This document shows, in pieces, positions 37,266 through 47,213 of a stretch of DNA of 64,000 bases (the first letter of the stretch is position 1; every line of letters begins with the position of its first letter). The notes under the pieces were generated by a model. That model had not been told where the DNA came from, did no database searches, and worked only from the letters and a program-made list of their open reading frames with translations. This stretch comes from Hyphococcus flavus (GTDB lineage: Bacteria; Pseudomonadota; Alphaproteobacteria; Caulobacterales; Parvularculaceae), in contig NZ_CP118166.1 in NCBI RefSeq assembly GCF_028748065.1, forward strand, positions 3,115,501 to 3,179,500, in the 5' to 3' direction. The position numbers and the translations under genes were made by a program.

Positions 37266-39350
37266 GTGAAGAAGTACCTATTATGCGGCATCGCCGCGAT
37301 TGCGCTTGCCGCCTGCGGCGAACAACAGACCGCTTCGAATACGCGCGATCAGCAGAAATCTGAGAACACAACGGTAAAAAACTCCTCGCAAGCCACCGCG
37401 CCTGAACTTGGCGACTGGGGCGTCAAACTGGCGGATATGGATACGGAGGCGGACCCGGGCGACGACTTTTACCGGTACGTGAATGGCAAATGGCTGGATA
37501 CATTCGAAATTCCAGAAGAATTTTCCAGCTACGGATCATTCACCGTTTTGTTCGAACGTTCGGAAGACCGCGTCAAAAAAATCATTGAAGACGCCGCATC
37601 AAGCAGCGCGGCACGCGGCTCCAACGAACAAAAGATTGGCGATTATTATAACGCCTATCTGGACGTTGACGCGATCAATGCTGCAGGCTTTTCGCCAGCC
37701 GCCGATGACCTCGCCACGATCGCCAGCGCTCAATCTCACGAAGACGTTGCGCGTATCATGGGCACGCCCGGCATGGTCGGTAATTCTCCATTCGGCGCTT
37801 TCGTCAATGTCGATTCCAAGCGAACGGATCAGTACATTATTTTTCTCACTCAAGCTGGTCTCGGCATGCCGAACCGCAACTATTATGTAGATGACGGTTT
37901 TGCAGACAAGCGCGACCCTTATCGCGCATACATAACGCAGGTCCTGGGTTTCGCCGGCATGGATGACGCTGCGGCAAAAGCGCAAGCCGTTTACGATCTC
38001 GAACGTCAGATGGCTGAGGTGCATTGGGAGCCGGCAAAACGGCGCAATCGAGACCTGACCTATAACCTTAAGACCAAAGCACAACTAAAGGCATTTGCAC
38101 CGGAAGCGCCGTGGGACGTGCTGCTAGAGGCGGCGGGTTTAGGCGATCAGGAAGAATTCGTCATTCGTGAAGACGACGCCATCGCCACTCTTGCGGAGAT
38201 TTTCGCCGATACGCCGGTTGAGACATGGAAGGCGTACATGACCTTTCATCACCTCAATACCTATTCAGATGTTCTGCCGTCAGAACTGGACGACGCAAGT
38301 TTTGCGTTCTTTGGCACAGCCATCCGCGGCACGCCAAAACAGCGTGAACGCTGGAAGCGGGGTGTCGCCTCCATCAACGGCGCCATGGGCGAAGCCGTCG
38401 GTCAAATGTATGTGGAGCGACACTTCCCGGCAGCGTCAAAAGAGCAGATGCAGGGCCTTGTCGCCAACCTTAGAACTGCACTCGATGAGCGTCTCGACAC
38501 GCTTCCTTGGATGAGTGATGAGACGAAAGAACAGGCGCATGAAAAGCTTGCGAAGTTCACACCAAAGATTGGCTATCCTGACAAATGGCGAGATTATACC
38601 AATCTTGAAGTGACCGGGAGCGATGCTTTCGCGAACTCTAAACAGGCCGCCATTTATGCATGGAACTGGTCCATCTCACGTCTCGGCGGACCGGTCGACA
38701 AGACAGAATGGGGCATGACCCCGCAACGGGTGAATGCATATTATTCTCCGCCGCGAAACGAGATTGTTTTCCCGGCAGCTATTCTTCAGGCCCCGTTTTT
38801 TGATCCAAACGCCGACCCGGCCGTAAACTATGGCGGCATTGGCGCCGTCATTGGTCATGAGATCGGTCATGGCTTCGACGATCAGGGGCGCAAGTCCGAT
38901 GGCGACGGCGTGCTGCGCGACTGGTGGACGTCTGAGGACGCATCCAATTTTCAGGAACTCGCAGATGCTCTTGGCGGGCAATACGCAACTTACGAACCGG
39001 TAGATGGATTCTTTGTGGATCCGGAACTCACCATGGGCGAAAACATCGGAGACGTAGGCGGCCTCGCCATGGCCTATCATGCCTATAAACTGTCGTTAAA
39101 CGGCGAAGAGGCGCCAGTCATTGACGGTTTCACAGGCGATCAGCGGTTTTTCATGGCATGGGCGCAAGTGTGGAAACGCATCGTGCGTGAGGAAGCGTTG
39201 AAGAACCAGGTGAAAACCGACCCGCACTCGCCAGCGCAATATCGTGTTAACGGCGTCGTCCGGAATATGGACGCCTGGTACGATGCATTCAACGTGACTG
39301 AAGGCGACGATCTTTACCTGCCGCCGGAAGAGCGCGTTCAGATCTGGTAA
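37266..39350 (+). CDS. M13 family (neprilysin-like) metallopeptidase, lipoprotein
   Basis: Zinc endopeptidase of 694 aa acting in the envelope. A lipobox (IALAAC) anchors it. The zinc site is HEIGH (531-535) in GAVIGHEIGHGFDDQGR, with the third ligand Glu592 and partner Asp596 in ENIGDVGGLA; the substrate-binding VNAYYSPPRNEIVFPA segment and the C-terminal RVNGVVRNMDAW are typical for M13. Start is GTG 37266 after GAGGAGGGA. Family members degrade oligopeptides; substrate here unknown. A terminator follows at 39383. Confidence 0.92.
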   Translation: MKKYLLCGIAAIALAACGEQQTASNTRDQQKSENTTVKNSSQATAPELGDWGVKLADMDTEADPGDDFYRYVNGKWLDTFEIPEEFSSYGSFTVLFERSEDRVKKIIEDAASSSAARGSNEQKIGDYYNAYLDVDAINAAGFSPAADDLATIASAQSHEDVARIMGTPGMVGNSPFGAFVNVDSKRTDQYIIFLTQAGLGMPNRNYYVDDGFADKRDPYRAYITQVLGFAGMDDAAAKAQAVYDLERQMAEVHWEPAKRRNRDLTYNLKTKAQLKAFAPEAPWDVLLEAAGLGDQEEFVIREDDAIATLAEIFADTPVETWKAYMTFHHLNTYSDVLPSELDDASFAFFGTAIRGTPKQRERWKRGVASINGAMGEAVGQMYVERHFPAASKEQMQGLVANLRTALDERLDTLPWMSDETKEQAHEKLAKFTPKIGYPDKWRDYTNLEVTGSDAFANSKQAAIYAWNWSISRLGGPVDKTEWGMTPQRVNAYYSPPRNEIVFPAAILQAPFFDPNADPAVNYGGIGAVIGHEIGHGFDDQGRKSDGDGVLRDWWTSEDASNFQELADALGGQYATYEPVDGFFVDPELTMGENIGDVGGLAMAYHAYKLSLNGEEAPVIDGFTGDQRFFMAWAQVWKRIVREEALKNQVKTDPHSPAQYRVNGVVRNMDAWYDAFNVTEGDDLYLPPEERVQIW

Positions 39351-39382
39351 TCTCTACTCCAGGTTGGATATTTCTGGGAACA

Positions 39383-39410
39383 GCCCCGGCGTGAATGCCG
39401 GGGTTTTTCT
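39383..39410 (+). terminator. intrinsic terminator after the M13 peptidase gene
   Basis: CCCCGGC-GTGAAT-GCCGGGG followed by TTTTTCTTTT on the plus strand, about 30 bases after the stop codon. Confidence 0.85.
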
Positions 39411-39467
39411 TTTAGCGCTGCCCGCACGGCTTGGCTGAAAGCGCTCCATAAGACTATAACGCCCCTG

Positions 39468-41318
39468 ATGATGAACAAGGAACAAATCCGCGACGCCTTC
39501 AAGCGAGCGCTATTGAGTACGACCCGCGCTCTTTCTGCGCAGAAAGAAGTCGACGTCGCCTTTGGCGGCGATCGAGCGGCTGTTCAGGGAAAGTCAGCCA
39601 GAATTCCCCTGCCCGCGCGCGTGCTTGATGAAGCGTCAGCAGCAATCGCCCGCGGGGAAAGCGATGCAGCCGCGCTACGTCTCGCGCATCATGACGCTAT
39701 CGAGCACCAGCGGCTTATGCCCTCAGGCGCCGACGCAAGGGCTGTGTTTACTGCACTTGAAAACGCCCGCTGCGAGGCGATTGGCGCACGCGCGCTCAAA
39801 GGCGTGGGCGACAACCTTGCTGCATCGCTTGAAAAGATGTTTGCCGACAAAGGGTACGACCGGCTGAACGCTAAAGACGCGGCGCCCATGGCGGAAGTTG
39901 CAGCCTTGATGTTGCGTGAACGATTGACCGGAAGGCCAGCGCCGAAATCCGCCGCAAGCATCATGGAAGAATGGCAGGCGGAACTTGAAACCAGGGCCGG
40001 GACATCTCTCGACGCCCTTGCAGAAGCTGCATCGCTGGATGACCAGGCGGCTTTCGCCGCGCTCGCTCGTGACTTTATTCGAGACCTTGAACTCGATGAT
40101 AATGACCAGGGCGATCAGGATAGCCCCGATGACAGCGACGGCGAGCAGGATCAGGACCAGCCCGAAAACAACAGCGAAGAAGACGATGATGAAACCGGCG
40201 CCGATGAGATGCCGGAAGATCCAGGTTCCGGGGATACGTCGGAAGGCGATGCTGACCTTTCGGAACAGGAACTCGACACAAGTTTTGAAGAAGATGACGG
40301 CGCTGCCGAGAACGCCAAAGTCTCTTCCCTGCGCACGCAATTCGAAGGCGATACCGGCGCCGCGTATAAACCCTATACGACGCAGTTCGATGAAATTGCA
40401 GAGGCTGAAGATCTTTGTGACGCCGAAGAACTGCAACGTCTGCGGCGATCGCTCGATCGTCAACTGGAAAATCTGCACACGGTAGTCGCGCGGCTGGCCA
40501 ACAAGCTGCAACGCAAACTGATGGCGCAGCAAAACAGAAGTTGGGCTTTTGACCTTGATGAGGGCGTACTAGACGCTGCCCGCCTTGCACGGGTTGTGGT
40601 GGATCCCATGCAACCGCTTTCCTATAAGATGGAGCAGGAGCAAGACTTCCGCGATACCGTGGTCACGCTGCTGATCGATAACTCCGGCTCCATGCGCGGA
40701 CGCCCCATCACTATCGCTGCGATCTGCGCGGATATTCTGGCGCGCACTTTGGAACGCTGCGGCGTAAAGGTTGAAATCCTCGGCTTTACGACATGCGCAT
40801 GGAAAGGCGGCAAGTCGCGGGAAAAATGGGTTGACGACGGCCGGCCGGCGAAACCGGGCCGGCTGAACGATCTGCGTCACGTCATTTACAAATCCGCAGA
40901 CGCGCCATGGCGGCGTGCGCGATCTTCATTAGGCCTGATGATGAAAGAAGGCCTCTTGAAAGAAAATATCGACGGCGAAGCACTGATGTGGGCGCATTCA
41001 AGACTACTTGGCCGGCCCGAGGCGCGCCGCATCATGATGGTCATTTCCGACGGCGCGCCGGTGGATGACACGACGTCTTCAGCAAACGGCGGCGCTTATC
41101 TTGAACGGCATCTGCGCGAAGTCATCCACTATATAGAAACGCGCTCTTCCATAGAGCTGCTTGCGATCGGGATTGGTCACGATGTCACGCGCTATTACAA
41201 CCGCGCATTGACTATTGTTGATGTGGATCAGTTGGGTGGCGCAATAATCGATCAACTTGCAGAGTTGTTTGACGAGGAAGCGCAGCGAAGAACAAAAAGG
41301 CGCGGGCGCGCGGCTTAG
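39468..41318 (+). CDS. cobT: cobaltochelatase subunit CobT
   Basis: Subunit of the aerobic ATP-dependent cobalt chelatase that puts cobalt into hydrogenobyrinic acid a,c-diamide. The 616 aa sequence has the N-terminal CobT domain, a long acidic Asp/Glu linker (about 200-285), and a C-terminal VWA domain whose MIDAS motif DNSGSM lies at 404-409, ending in a basic tail. Usually cobS is next door, but here the 5' neighbour is the M13 peptidase. Its stop overlaps the convergent b561-YceI gene by four bases. Confidence 0.9.
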   Translation: MMNKEQIRDAFKRALLSTTRALSAQKEVDVAFGGDRAAVQGKSARIPLPARVLDEASAAIARGESDAAALRLAHHDAIEHQRLMPSGADARAVFTALENARCEAIGARALKGVGDNLAASLEKMFADKGYDRLNAKDAAPMAEVAALMLRERLTGRPAPKSAASIMEEWQAELETRAGTSLDALAEAASLDDQAAFAALARDFIRDLELDDNDQGDQDSPDDSDGEQDQDQPENNSEEDDDETGADEMPEDPGSGDTSEGDADLSEQELDTSFEEDDGAAENAKVSSLRTQFEGDTGAAYKPYTTQFDEIAEAEDLCDAEELQRLRRSLDRQLENLHTVVARLANKLQRKLMAQQNRSWAFDLDEGVLDAARLARVVVDPMQPLSYKMEQEQDFRDTVVTLLIDNSGSMRGRPITIAAICADILARTLERCGVKVEILGFTTCAWKGGKSREKWVDDGRPAKPGRLNDLRHVIYKSADAPWRRARSSLGLMMKEGLLKENIDGEALMWAHSRLLGRPEARRIMMVISDGAPVDDTTSSANGGAYLERHLREVIHYIETRSSIELLAIGIGHDVTRYYNRALTIVDVDQLGGAIIDQLAELFDEEAQRRTKRRGRAA

Positions 41319-42481
41319 TTTGCACGGGCCGCAAAAATTTCAAAGGCGATGCGGACTTCTTGTTGAACCTGCTCATCTTCCAACCAGGCATCGGCAAGAC
41401 CCAATCCAAAATCCGTTCGGATCACGTCAGCGCCTCCTGTCGCCACGGCATTGTCGCCATCGATGATCAGATCAAATCTCAAGGTCACTGGCCGTTCATA
41501 GGATTTAACCGCAAGCATGCCATTTGCTTCATACTGGCCGTCCCCAAGTTGGCGAATAGACGTCGACTGGAAAATGGCTGTGGGATGACTATCCGTGTTG
41601 AACCACTCCTCTCCCGGGATAGTGGAATCCCTTATCGAGTCGCCCGTCATTGCTGACCCGGTCGTCACTGTCACAGTGACAGACGACGCGTTGAGGTCAT
41701 CCTCAAAAAATACAATGTCAGCGCTGAAATCCTGAAATACGCCGGTAAACTGACGTCCTTTTTCCTCGCCAATGAATTTCAATGAACTACGCTCGTAATC
41801 AACAGCCCAATTGCTCTCATTCGATTGCATGGAAGAAACAGAACCCGTGTTTGCGTTCAACGGCGGCGCAAAGCTGTAGACGATACTTCCGGCTATGAGG
41901 ACGGTGAAAACCGCAGCAACGCCTATCCACTGACTTGCACGAAAGGGCGTCATGCTTTGTAAAACATGATCCTTATTAAGAAAGCGGTGTTTCAACGCTG
42001 CGCCCACATGCAGGGCTAGAAGAAACAAAACCCCATAAGCGAAGAGCTCATGAATTTCTTTGAAAAAATCTTCTTTCGTTTCGCTGACGCCAATAGGCAA
42101 ATGCGGAACGGATATCACCCCGAAAAATTTCGTCGGGATATCAGTCGGCGAGGCTGAGACCATCGCCCAGCCTATTAAAGGCGCGCCGATCATCAAGATA
42201 TAAAAACCCAAATGGGCGCTGCGTGCGGCGAGCTTTTCCCATGCAGGCATAGCAGCAGGCAGCGCTGGCGGACGGTGGCTGAGACGCCAGCCAAGCCGGA
42301 ACAGCGAAAGGGCCAGAATGGAAAATCCGAATGATTTGTGAAGTTGGTACAGATCAAACTTGATCGGCGACGCGTAAGGCAGGTTATGCATGTAAAACCC
42401 GCCGGCGATCTGCCCGAGAATCAACAGTGCGATCACCCAGTGAAGGATGATCGCAACCGAACTGTAACGAGCCTCACTCAA
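41315..42481 (-). CDS. cytochrome b561 fused to a YceI domain
   Basis: A 388 aa fusion. Residues 1-185 form a four-helix cytochrome b561 with conserved heme histidines ([46 protein letters not shown]); after a further membrane segment (about 188-206) a periplasmic YceI lipocalin-like domain follows (about 225-388, [20 protein letters not shown] ... [16 protein letters not shown]). YceI domains bind polyisoprenoids such as quinones, so the fusion probably passes electrons between quinol and a periplasmic partner. A separate YceI lipoprotein gene precedes it by 5 bases. Confidence 0.88.
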   Translation of the reverse strand: MSEARYSSVAIILHWVIALLILGQIAGGFYMHNLPYASPIKFDLYQLHKSFGFSILALSLFRLGWRLSHRPPALPAAMPAWEKLAARSAHLGFYILMIGAPLIGWAMVSASPTDIPTKFFGVISVPHLPIGVSETKEDFFKEIHELFAYGVLFLLALHVGAALKHRFLNKDHVLQSMTPFRASQWIGVAAVFTVLIAGSIVYSFAPPLNANTGSVSSMQSNESNWAVDYERSSLKFIGEEKGRQFTGVFQDFSADIVFFEDDLNASSVTVTVTTGSAMTGDSIRDSTIPGEEWFNTDSHPTAIFQSTSIRQLGDGQYEANGMLAVKSYERPVTLRFDLIIDGDNAVATGGADVIRTDFGLGLADAWLEDEQVQQEVRIAFEIFAARAN

Positions 42482-42486
42482 GACGC

Positions 42487-43143
42487 TTACTCGTCAGCCG
42501 GCATGGTGAATTCTGACTCAATAATAATCTCAACCTCATCGCTGACGGCGGGGATGGCGTATGTCATGCCGAATTCCGACCGCTTCACCGTACCTATAGC
42601 TGAAAAGCCGAGCTTATAAACATTACTGCGTTCCTCATAGGCGCCTTTGTTGAACTGAACGTCCAGAGTCACTGGTTTGCTAACGCCTTTGATGGTCAGG
42701 TCGCCTGTCATCGTACCTTCGGTATCGCTCATTCGGTTAAGCGATGTGCTTTCGAACGTGATCTCCGGATGGTTCGCCGTATCAAAAAACCGCTCGCCCT
42801 GCAGGTGACCGTCAAAAACATCGACGCCCGAGTCCACCGAAGTCGCATCAATCGTGACGCTGAGTGACGAATCCTCCGGGTTTTCCGCATCCCAATCGAG
42901 TACGGCATCCCAATCACGCCAGCGCACCCATGGCCGCGAGTACCCCTGATGCATGTAGGAAAATGTAATATAACGATGGCGTTCCTCAGATCGGTACTCT
43001 CCAGACGGCGCACCGAAATCCGCTGCTTCCGAAACACCCGATGCGGGCTGTTCACTCCCGCCTGACTGGCCGTTCGCCGCCTGACCGCATCCAGCCACAA
43101 CCAGAGCCGCTGCTGTAGAGGCGGCAATCATGTTCACTCTCAT
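42487..43143 (-). CDS. YceI family lipoprotein
   Basis: A 218 aa lipoprotein (lipobox VVAGC) with a YceI domain: HRYITFSYMHQGYSRPWVRW, DSSLSVTIDATSVDSGVDVFDGHLQ split over two strands, FFDTANHPEITFESTSL, GDLTIKGVSKPVTLDV and SEFGMTYAIPAVSDEV. It is upstream of, and 5 bases from, the b561-YceI fusion, so both are made from one operon and may share a lipid or quinone ligand. Start ATG 43143 follows AAAGGAC. Confidence 0.88.
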   Translation of the reverse strand: MRVNMIAASTAAALVVAGCGQAANGQSGGSEQPASGVSEAADFGAPSGEYRSEERHRYITFSYMHQGYSRPWVRWRDWDAVLDWDAENPEDSSLSVTIDATSVDSGVDVFDGHLQGERFFDTANHPEITFESTSLNRMSDTEGTMTGDLTIKGVSKPVTLDVQFNKGAYEERSNVYKLGFSAIGTVKRSEFGMTYAIPAVSDEVEIIIESEFTMPADE

Positions 43144-43234
43144 TTTAAGTCCTTTACAGTAATCGAGGGTTCTCAAGCAGCATTTATTTTATTCCATGCC
43201 AATTACAGCAACCATTCACAGGCATGTGAATACC

Positions 43235-43843
43235 TCAATAATAAGAAACGATTTGCGCCATGTCCGGTCGTCCGCGCTCCTTAGGCTCTTCTTTTGCGGT
43301 TCCGATATAGACAAAACCAGCAATGCGTTCGTCATCACCCAATTGCAGAGCATCTCCGACTGCCTCATCAAACGAATACCATTCTGTAAGCCATTGGGCG
43401 CCAAACCCGTACGCTGACGTCGCAATCAAAAGATTTTGGCAGACAGCGCCGCAGGATAAGATTTGTTCCCATTCCGGCGTGCGGTGCGCTTTGTTCACAC
43501 TGGACACCACGCCAATAACGACTGGTGCGCGCAGAAACCTGTCCCCCTCGAAGGCGGCTTTCTCATCGCCTGCGTCGGGCTCATTCATTCTGAAGACTTT
43601 CTCCAGAACATCGCCGAACTTCCTCCGGGCGTCATTCTGGAAGACGATGAAGCGAAAGGGTGTGACACGGCGATGATCCGGTACGCGCGCCGCAATCTCC
43701 AAAAGATCAGCCAGTGTGTCGGCGTCAGGTCCAGGCTCGCCAAGACACCCTGCCGTCGTGGAGCGGCGCAACCGCAGCAACGATAATGTGTCTGTATTCG
43801 GATGCGCTGACGGAAGAACATCGCCAAGATCAGGCTTTTTCAA
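43235..43843 (-). CDS. nitroreductase family flavoprotein
   Basis: A 202 aa FMN enzyme of the nitroreductase fold, closest in pattern to the YdjA type: LRRSTTAGCLGEPGPD, ARVPDHRRVTPFRFIVFQ, CGAVCQNLLIATSAYGFGAQWLTEW split over two motifs, and AGFVYIGTAKEEPKERGRPD. It may reduce nitro compounds or act as a dehydrogenase; substrate unknown. Single gene. Confidence 0.88.
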   Translation of the reverse strand: MKKPDLGDVLPSAHPNTDTLSLLRLRRSTTAGCLGEPGPDADTLADLLEIAARVPDHRRVTPFRFIVFQNDARRKFGDVLEKVFRMNEPDAGDEKAAFEGDRFLRAPVVIGVVSSVNKAHRTPEWEQILSCGAVCQNLLIATSAYGFGAQWLTEWYSFDEAVGDALQLGDDERIAGFVYIGTAKEEPKERGRPDMAQIVSYY

Positions 43844-43969
43844 AATACTTCTCCTCTTTGGGCGCTAACCCTTGGCAAAGGATTTACGCCTGATATGGAG
43901 ATAGACGGTGAGCGCCCCCGACCTCAAGGGCGGTGCTGATAAATATAGAAACCACAGGAAACGCGAGTT

Positions 43970-46183
43970 ATGGCCGGGGCTATCGCCGCATCAGCAGACG
44001 GATTTCTGGACCGGCTCAAGGCAGGCCGCCTGCCCGCGTCGGCAAGCGCCGTTACGCTTGACCAGGCAGGCATGACGGTGCGCGATCTCGCGGCGTTGTT
44101 CGAAAGCCAATTAATCAGCCGGCGTCTCGACCTGGAGGCGCGCAGACTTGGCGCCGAAAAGCGCGGCTTTTATTCCATCGGCTCATCGGGGCATGAAGGC
44201 AACGCCGCCGTCGCGCGAACATTTCGCGTCGATGATATGGCGTTTCTGCATTATCGCAGCGGCGCTTTTTATATCGAACGGGCGGCAAAGGTTCCTGGTG
44301 AAACGCCTGTCTGGAACATGGCGCTCTCTTTTGTTGCATCGTCTGAAGATCCCATATCCGGCGGGCGGCACAAGGTTATCGGATCAAAACCGCTCTTCAT
44401 TCCGCCCCAGACATCGACGATTGCTTCACATCTGCCGAAGGCCATGGGCACGGCTTTTTCGATTGCTTTAGCGCGCACGCAAAAGAAACACGATGCAGAA
44501 CTGCCGCATGACAGTGTTGTGCTGTGCAGTTTCGGCGATGCATCCGCCAATCATTCAACTGCAGTCGGCGCCATTAACGCTGCTGCACACACCGGCTATC
44601 GCGGCCTGCCCTTGCCGCTTGTTTTCATTTGCGAAGACAACGGCATCGGCATCTCCGTCAAAACACCTGAAGGATGGATCGCGGCCAATTACGGCAATCG
44701 CCCCGGCCTGCGTTATATTTACGGTGACGCGCGCGACCCCGTCGACGCCATGCGCGCCGCACGCGAGGCCGAACGCTGCGCCAGAGGCTCACGCAAACCT
44801 GTCTTCCTGCATCTGCGCACCGTACGTTTGATGGGCCATGCAGGCTCCGATCTGGAAAGCGGTTATCGGGATCGCGCCGAGATCGATTCAGAAGCCGATC
44901 AGGACCCGTTGTTGCATGGAGCACGCCGGCTCATTGAGACGGGCGCCATGTCTCTTGAAGATATTGAAGCATTGTACACGGATATATCGGGACGCGTGCG
45001 GCGCGCCATGGAACTGGCGACCACTCGCCCGAAACTGACGAGCGCCAGCGCCGTCACTCAGTCACTCACGCCGCCGCACCGCCCTCGCCGCTCGCTCCGG
45101 CCCGGAAGACTGCAGCCCAAGGCGCCAGACGAGACGCGCGCCAAATCAGAGCCTCAGCATATGTCTCGCCTGATCTCGCTGGCGCTTGCCGAGCAGATGG
45201 AACGGGATGCTAATGTCGTCGTGTTCGGCGAAGATGTCGGCAAAAAAGGCGGCGTTTACGGCGCGAGCGTAAAGCTGCAACCGAAATTCGGGCCGGCACG
45301 GGTTTTTGACAGCATTCTCGACGAACAATCCATCCTCGGCATGGGAATAGGGCTTGCCCATAACGGCTTTTTGCCCGTCCCGGAAATTCAGTTCCTCGCC
45401 TATGTGCATAACGCCGAAGACCAGCTTCGCGGCGAAGCGGCATCACTGTCTTTTTTCTCAAAAGGGCAATACGCAAACTCGATGGTCGTGCGTATCGCCG
45501 GGCTTGCCTATCAGAAAGGATTTGGCGGGCATTTTCATAATGACAATTCCGTCGCCGTGTTCCGCGATATACCCGGCATTGTCCTCGCATGCCCTTCGAG
45601 CGGCGCTGAAGCCGTTAAAATGATGCGAGAGGCGTTTCGGCTGGCGCGAGAGGAAGGCCGGGTTGTCGTCTTTCTCGAACCGATCGCGCTTTATGGAACC
45701 AAAGACCTTCACGATGACGGCGACGGCAAGATGACGGCTGTATTCAATGATATCGAAGGCAGCGCAGCATTCGATACTATCAATGCAATTGGCGATGGCG
45801 AAGATCTCGCTATTATCACCTACGGCAATGGGACGTATCTTTCTCAGCGCGCGTCAAAAACCCTTGCACAGAACGGCGTCAAGGTGCGCATTATCGATTT
45901 ACGCTGGCTTACGCCTCTGCCAATCGATTCCATGATCGATGCGCTCGGCCCCTGCAAGAATGTTTTGATCGTCGACGAGTGCCGCAAGACCGGATCGCCG
46001 AGCGAGGAAATCATTACCGCATTCAGCGACCGCAATCTGACTTTGAATATTTCCCGCGTTACCGGCCTCGATACATTTATCCCGCTCGGTCCCGCCGCGA
46101 ACGAAGTGCTGGTAAGCGAAAACAATATTGTTGAGGCGGCAATGGCCCTTACCTGTGCGGCCAAAAAGAAGGCGGCGGAATAA
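43970..46183 (+). CDS. fused alpha-beta E1 subunit of a 2-oxoacid dehydrogenase
   Basis: A 737 aa thiamine-diphosphate enzyme in which the alpha (about 1-345) and beta (about 395-730) chains of a branched-chain/acetoin-type E1 are joined by a Pro/Arg-rich linker. The thiamine motif GDASANHSTAVGAINAAAHT ends in the alpha part; the beta part has VVFGEDVGKKGGVYGAS, FHNDNSVAVFRDIPG and LRWLTPLPIDSM. No E2 or E3 genes accompany it. Its TAA shares one base with the ATG of a malonyltransferase-like gene, so the two are tightly coupled, and the oxoacid may feed an acyl chain starter. Confidence 0.85.
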   Translation: MAGAIAASADGFLDRLKAGRLPASASAVTLDQAGMTVRDLAALFESQLISRRLDLEARRLGAEKRGFYSIGSSGHEGNAAVARTFRVDDMAFLHYRSGAFYIERAAKVPGETPVWNMALSFVASSEDPISGGRHKVIGSKPLFIPPQTSTIASHLPKAMGTAFSIALARTQKKHDAELPHDSVVLCSFGDASANHSTAVGAINAAAHTGYRGLPLPLVFICEDNGIGISVKTPEGWIAANYGNRPGLRYIYGDARDPVDAMRAAREAERCARGSRKPVFLHLRTVRLMGHAGSDLESGYRDRAEIDSEADQDPLLHGARRLIETGAMSLEDIEALYTDISGRVRRAMELATTRPKLTSASAVTQSLTPPHRPRRSLRPGRLQPKAPDETRAKSEPQHMSRLISLALAEQMERDANVVVFGEDVGKKGGVYGASVKLQPKFGPARVFDSILDEQSILGMGIGLAHNGFLPVPEIQFLAYVHNAEDQLRGEAASLSFFSKGQYANSMVVRIAGLAYQKGFGGHFHNDNSVAVFRDIPGIVLACPSSGAEAVKMMREAFRLAREEGRVVVFLEPIALYGTKDLHDDGDGKMTAVFNDIEGSAAFDTINAIGDGEDLAIITYGNGTYLSQRASKTLAQNGVKVRIIDLRWLTPLPIDSMIDALGPCKNVLIVDECRKTGSPSEEIITAFSDRNLTLNISRVTGLDTFIPLGPAANEVLVSENNIVEAAMALTCAAKKKAAE

Positions 46184-47211
46184 TGAAAAAATCCGCTGTT
46201 GTTATTTTTCCTGGCCGGGGAACCTATGGCAAAGACGAACTCGGCTACCTTTCCCGCTATCATCCAGACAAGGCTGACTTCATCGCGGGCGTCGACCGCT
46301 GGCGCGAAGAAAACAGCCGCGAGAGTGTATCATCGCTCGACAATGCAAAAACTTATTCCGCCGCAAAACACGCTTCCAGCATCAATGCATCGCCGCTGAT
46401 ATACACATGCGCGCTCGCTGATTTCGCAACGATCAATCGCGACGAATTCGACATCGTTGCCGTCTGCGGCAACTCGCTCGGCTGGTATCTAACGCTCGCC
46501 GCTGCTGGCGCCTTGGGCGAGGACGGCGGCATCCGCGTTGTGGATACCATGGGTTCCCTCATGGAATCGGAAGGGGTCGGCGGACAACTAATCTATCCTT
46601 TCGTAGATGCCGACTGGCGTTCGTCGCGGGAAAATGAGCGCGCCATTGGAGAGGCGCTTCATGCTGGCCGCACCGAAGGCAATGCGTACCTATCAATCCG
46701 GCTTGGCGGCATGGCGGTGCTTGCCGGTGATGACGCAGGCATGGCGGCCATGGAAAAATCACTACCGCAAGCAGAAGAACGCTATCCGTTCAAATTGGCG
46801 CGCCATGCAGCGTTTCACACGCCTTTGCTAGAACATGTCTCAGTAAAAGCGTTTGATACGCTTGGCGCTGACCTTTTCCACGCCCCTTCGATACCGATGA
46901 TTGACGGACGCGGCGCAGTCTGGACATCGCACGCGACAGATGTTGACGCGCTTTATCAGTACACGTTCGGTCATCAGATTGTTGAGACGTATGATTTTTC
47001 GAAATCAATCGAGGTGGCGATAAAGGAATTCGCGCCGGACAAATTGATCCTTGCCGGACCTGGCGCAACGCTTGGCGCACCAATCGCACAGGAACTGATC
47101 CGCCACCAATGGCTCGGTCTATCGTCGAAAGCGGATTTTTCAGCGATGCAGAAAGACGATCCGTTCCTGATCGCCATGGGCCGTGATGACCAGCGAAAGC
47201 TGGCGATTTAG
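46183..47211 (+). CDS. FabD-like acyl carrier protein acyltransferase
   Basis: A 342 aa acyltransferase of the malonyl-CoA:ACP transacylase fold. The nucleophile motif reads CGNSLGWY (GxSxG, with Asn instead of the usual His before Ser), and the catalytic His is in AAFHTPLL. The N-terminal FPGRGTYGKDE replaces the classical FPGQGSQ. It is coupled to the fused E1 gene, which suggests transfer of a branched or unusual acyl group to an ACP; housekeeping fabD would normally sit with fabH/fabG. Substrate unknown. Confidence 0.75.
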   Translation: MKKSAVVIFPGRGTYGKDELGYLSRYHPDKADFIAGVDRWREENSRESVSSLDNAKTYSAAKHASSINASPLIYTCALADFATINRDEFDIVAVCGNSLGWYLTLAAAGALGEDGGIRVVDTMGSLMESEGVGGQLIYPFVDADWRSSRENERAIGEALHAGRTEGNAYLSIRLGGMAVLAGDDAGMAAMEKSLPQAEERYPFKLARHAAFHTPLLEHVSVKAFDTLGADLFHAPSIPMIDGRGAVWTSHATDVDALYQYTFGHQIVETYDFSKSIEVAIKEFAPDKLILAGPGATLGAPIAQELIRHQWLGLSSKADFSAMQKDDPFLIAMGRDDQRKLAI

Positions 47212-47213
47212 CT

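Noticed and set aside
39723-40532. 269-codon minus-strand frame opposite cobT, rich in Val/Ile/Phe
   Set aside because: It mirrors the acidic Asp/Glu linker of CobT; no signal peptide, family or ribosome site.
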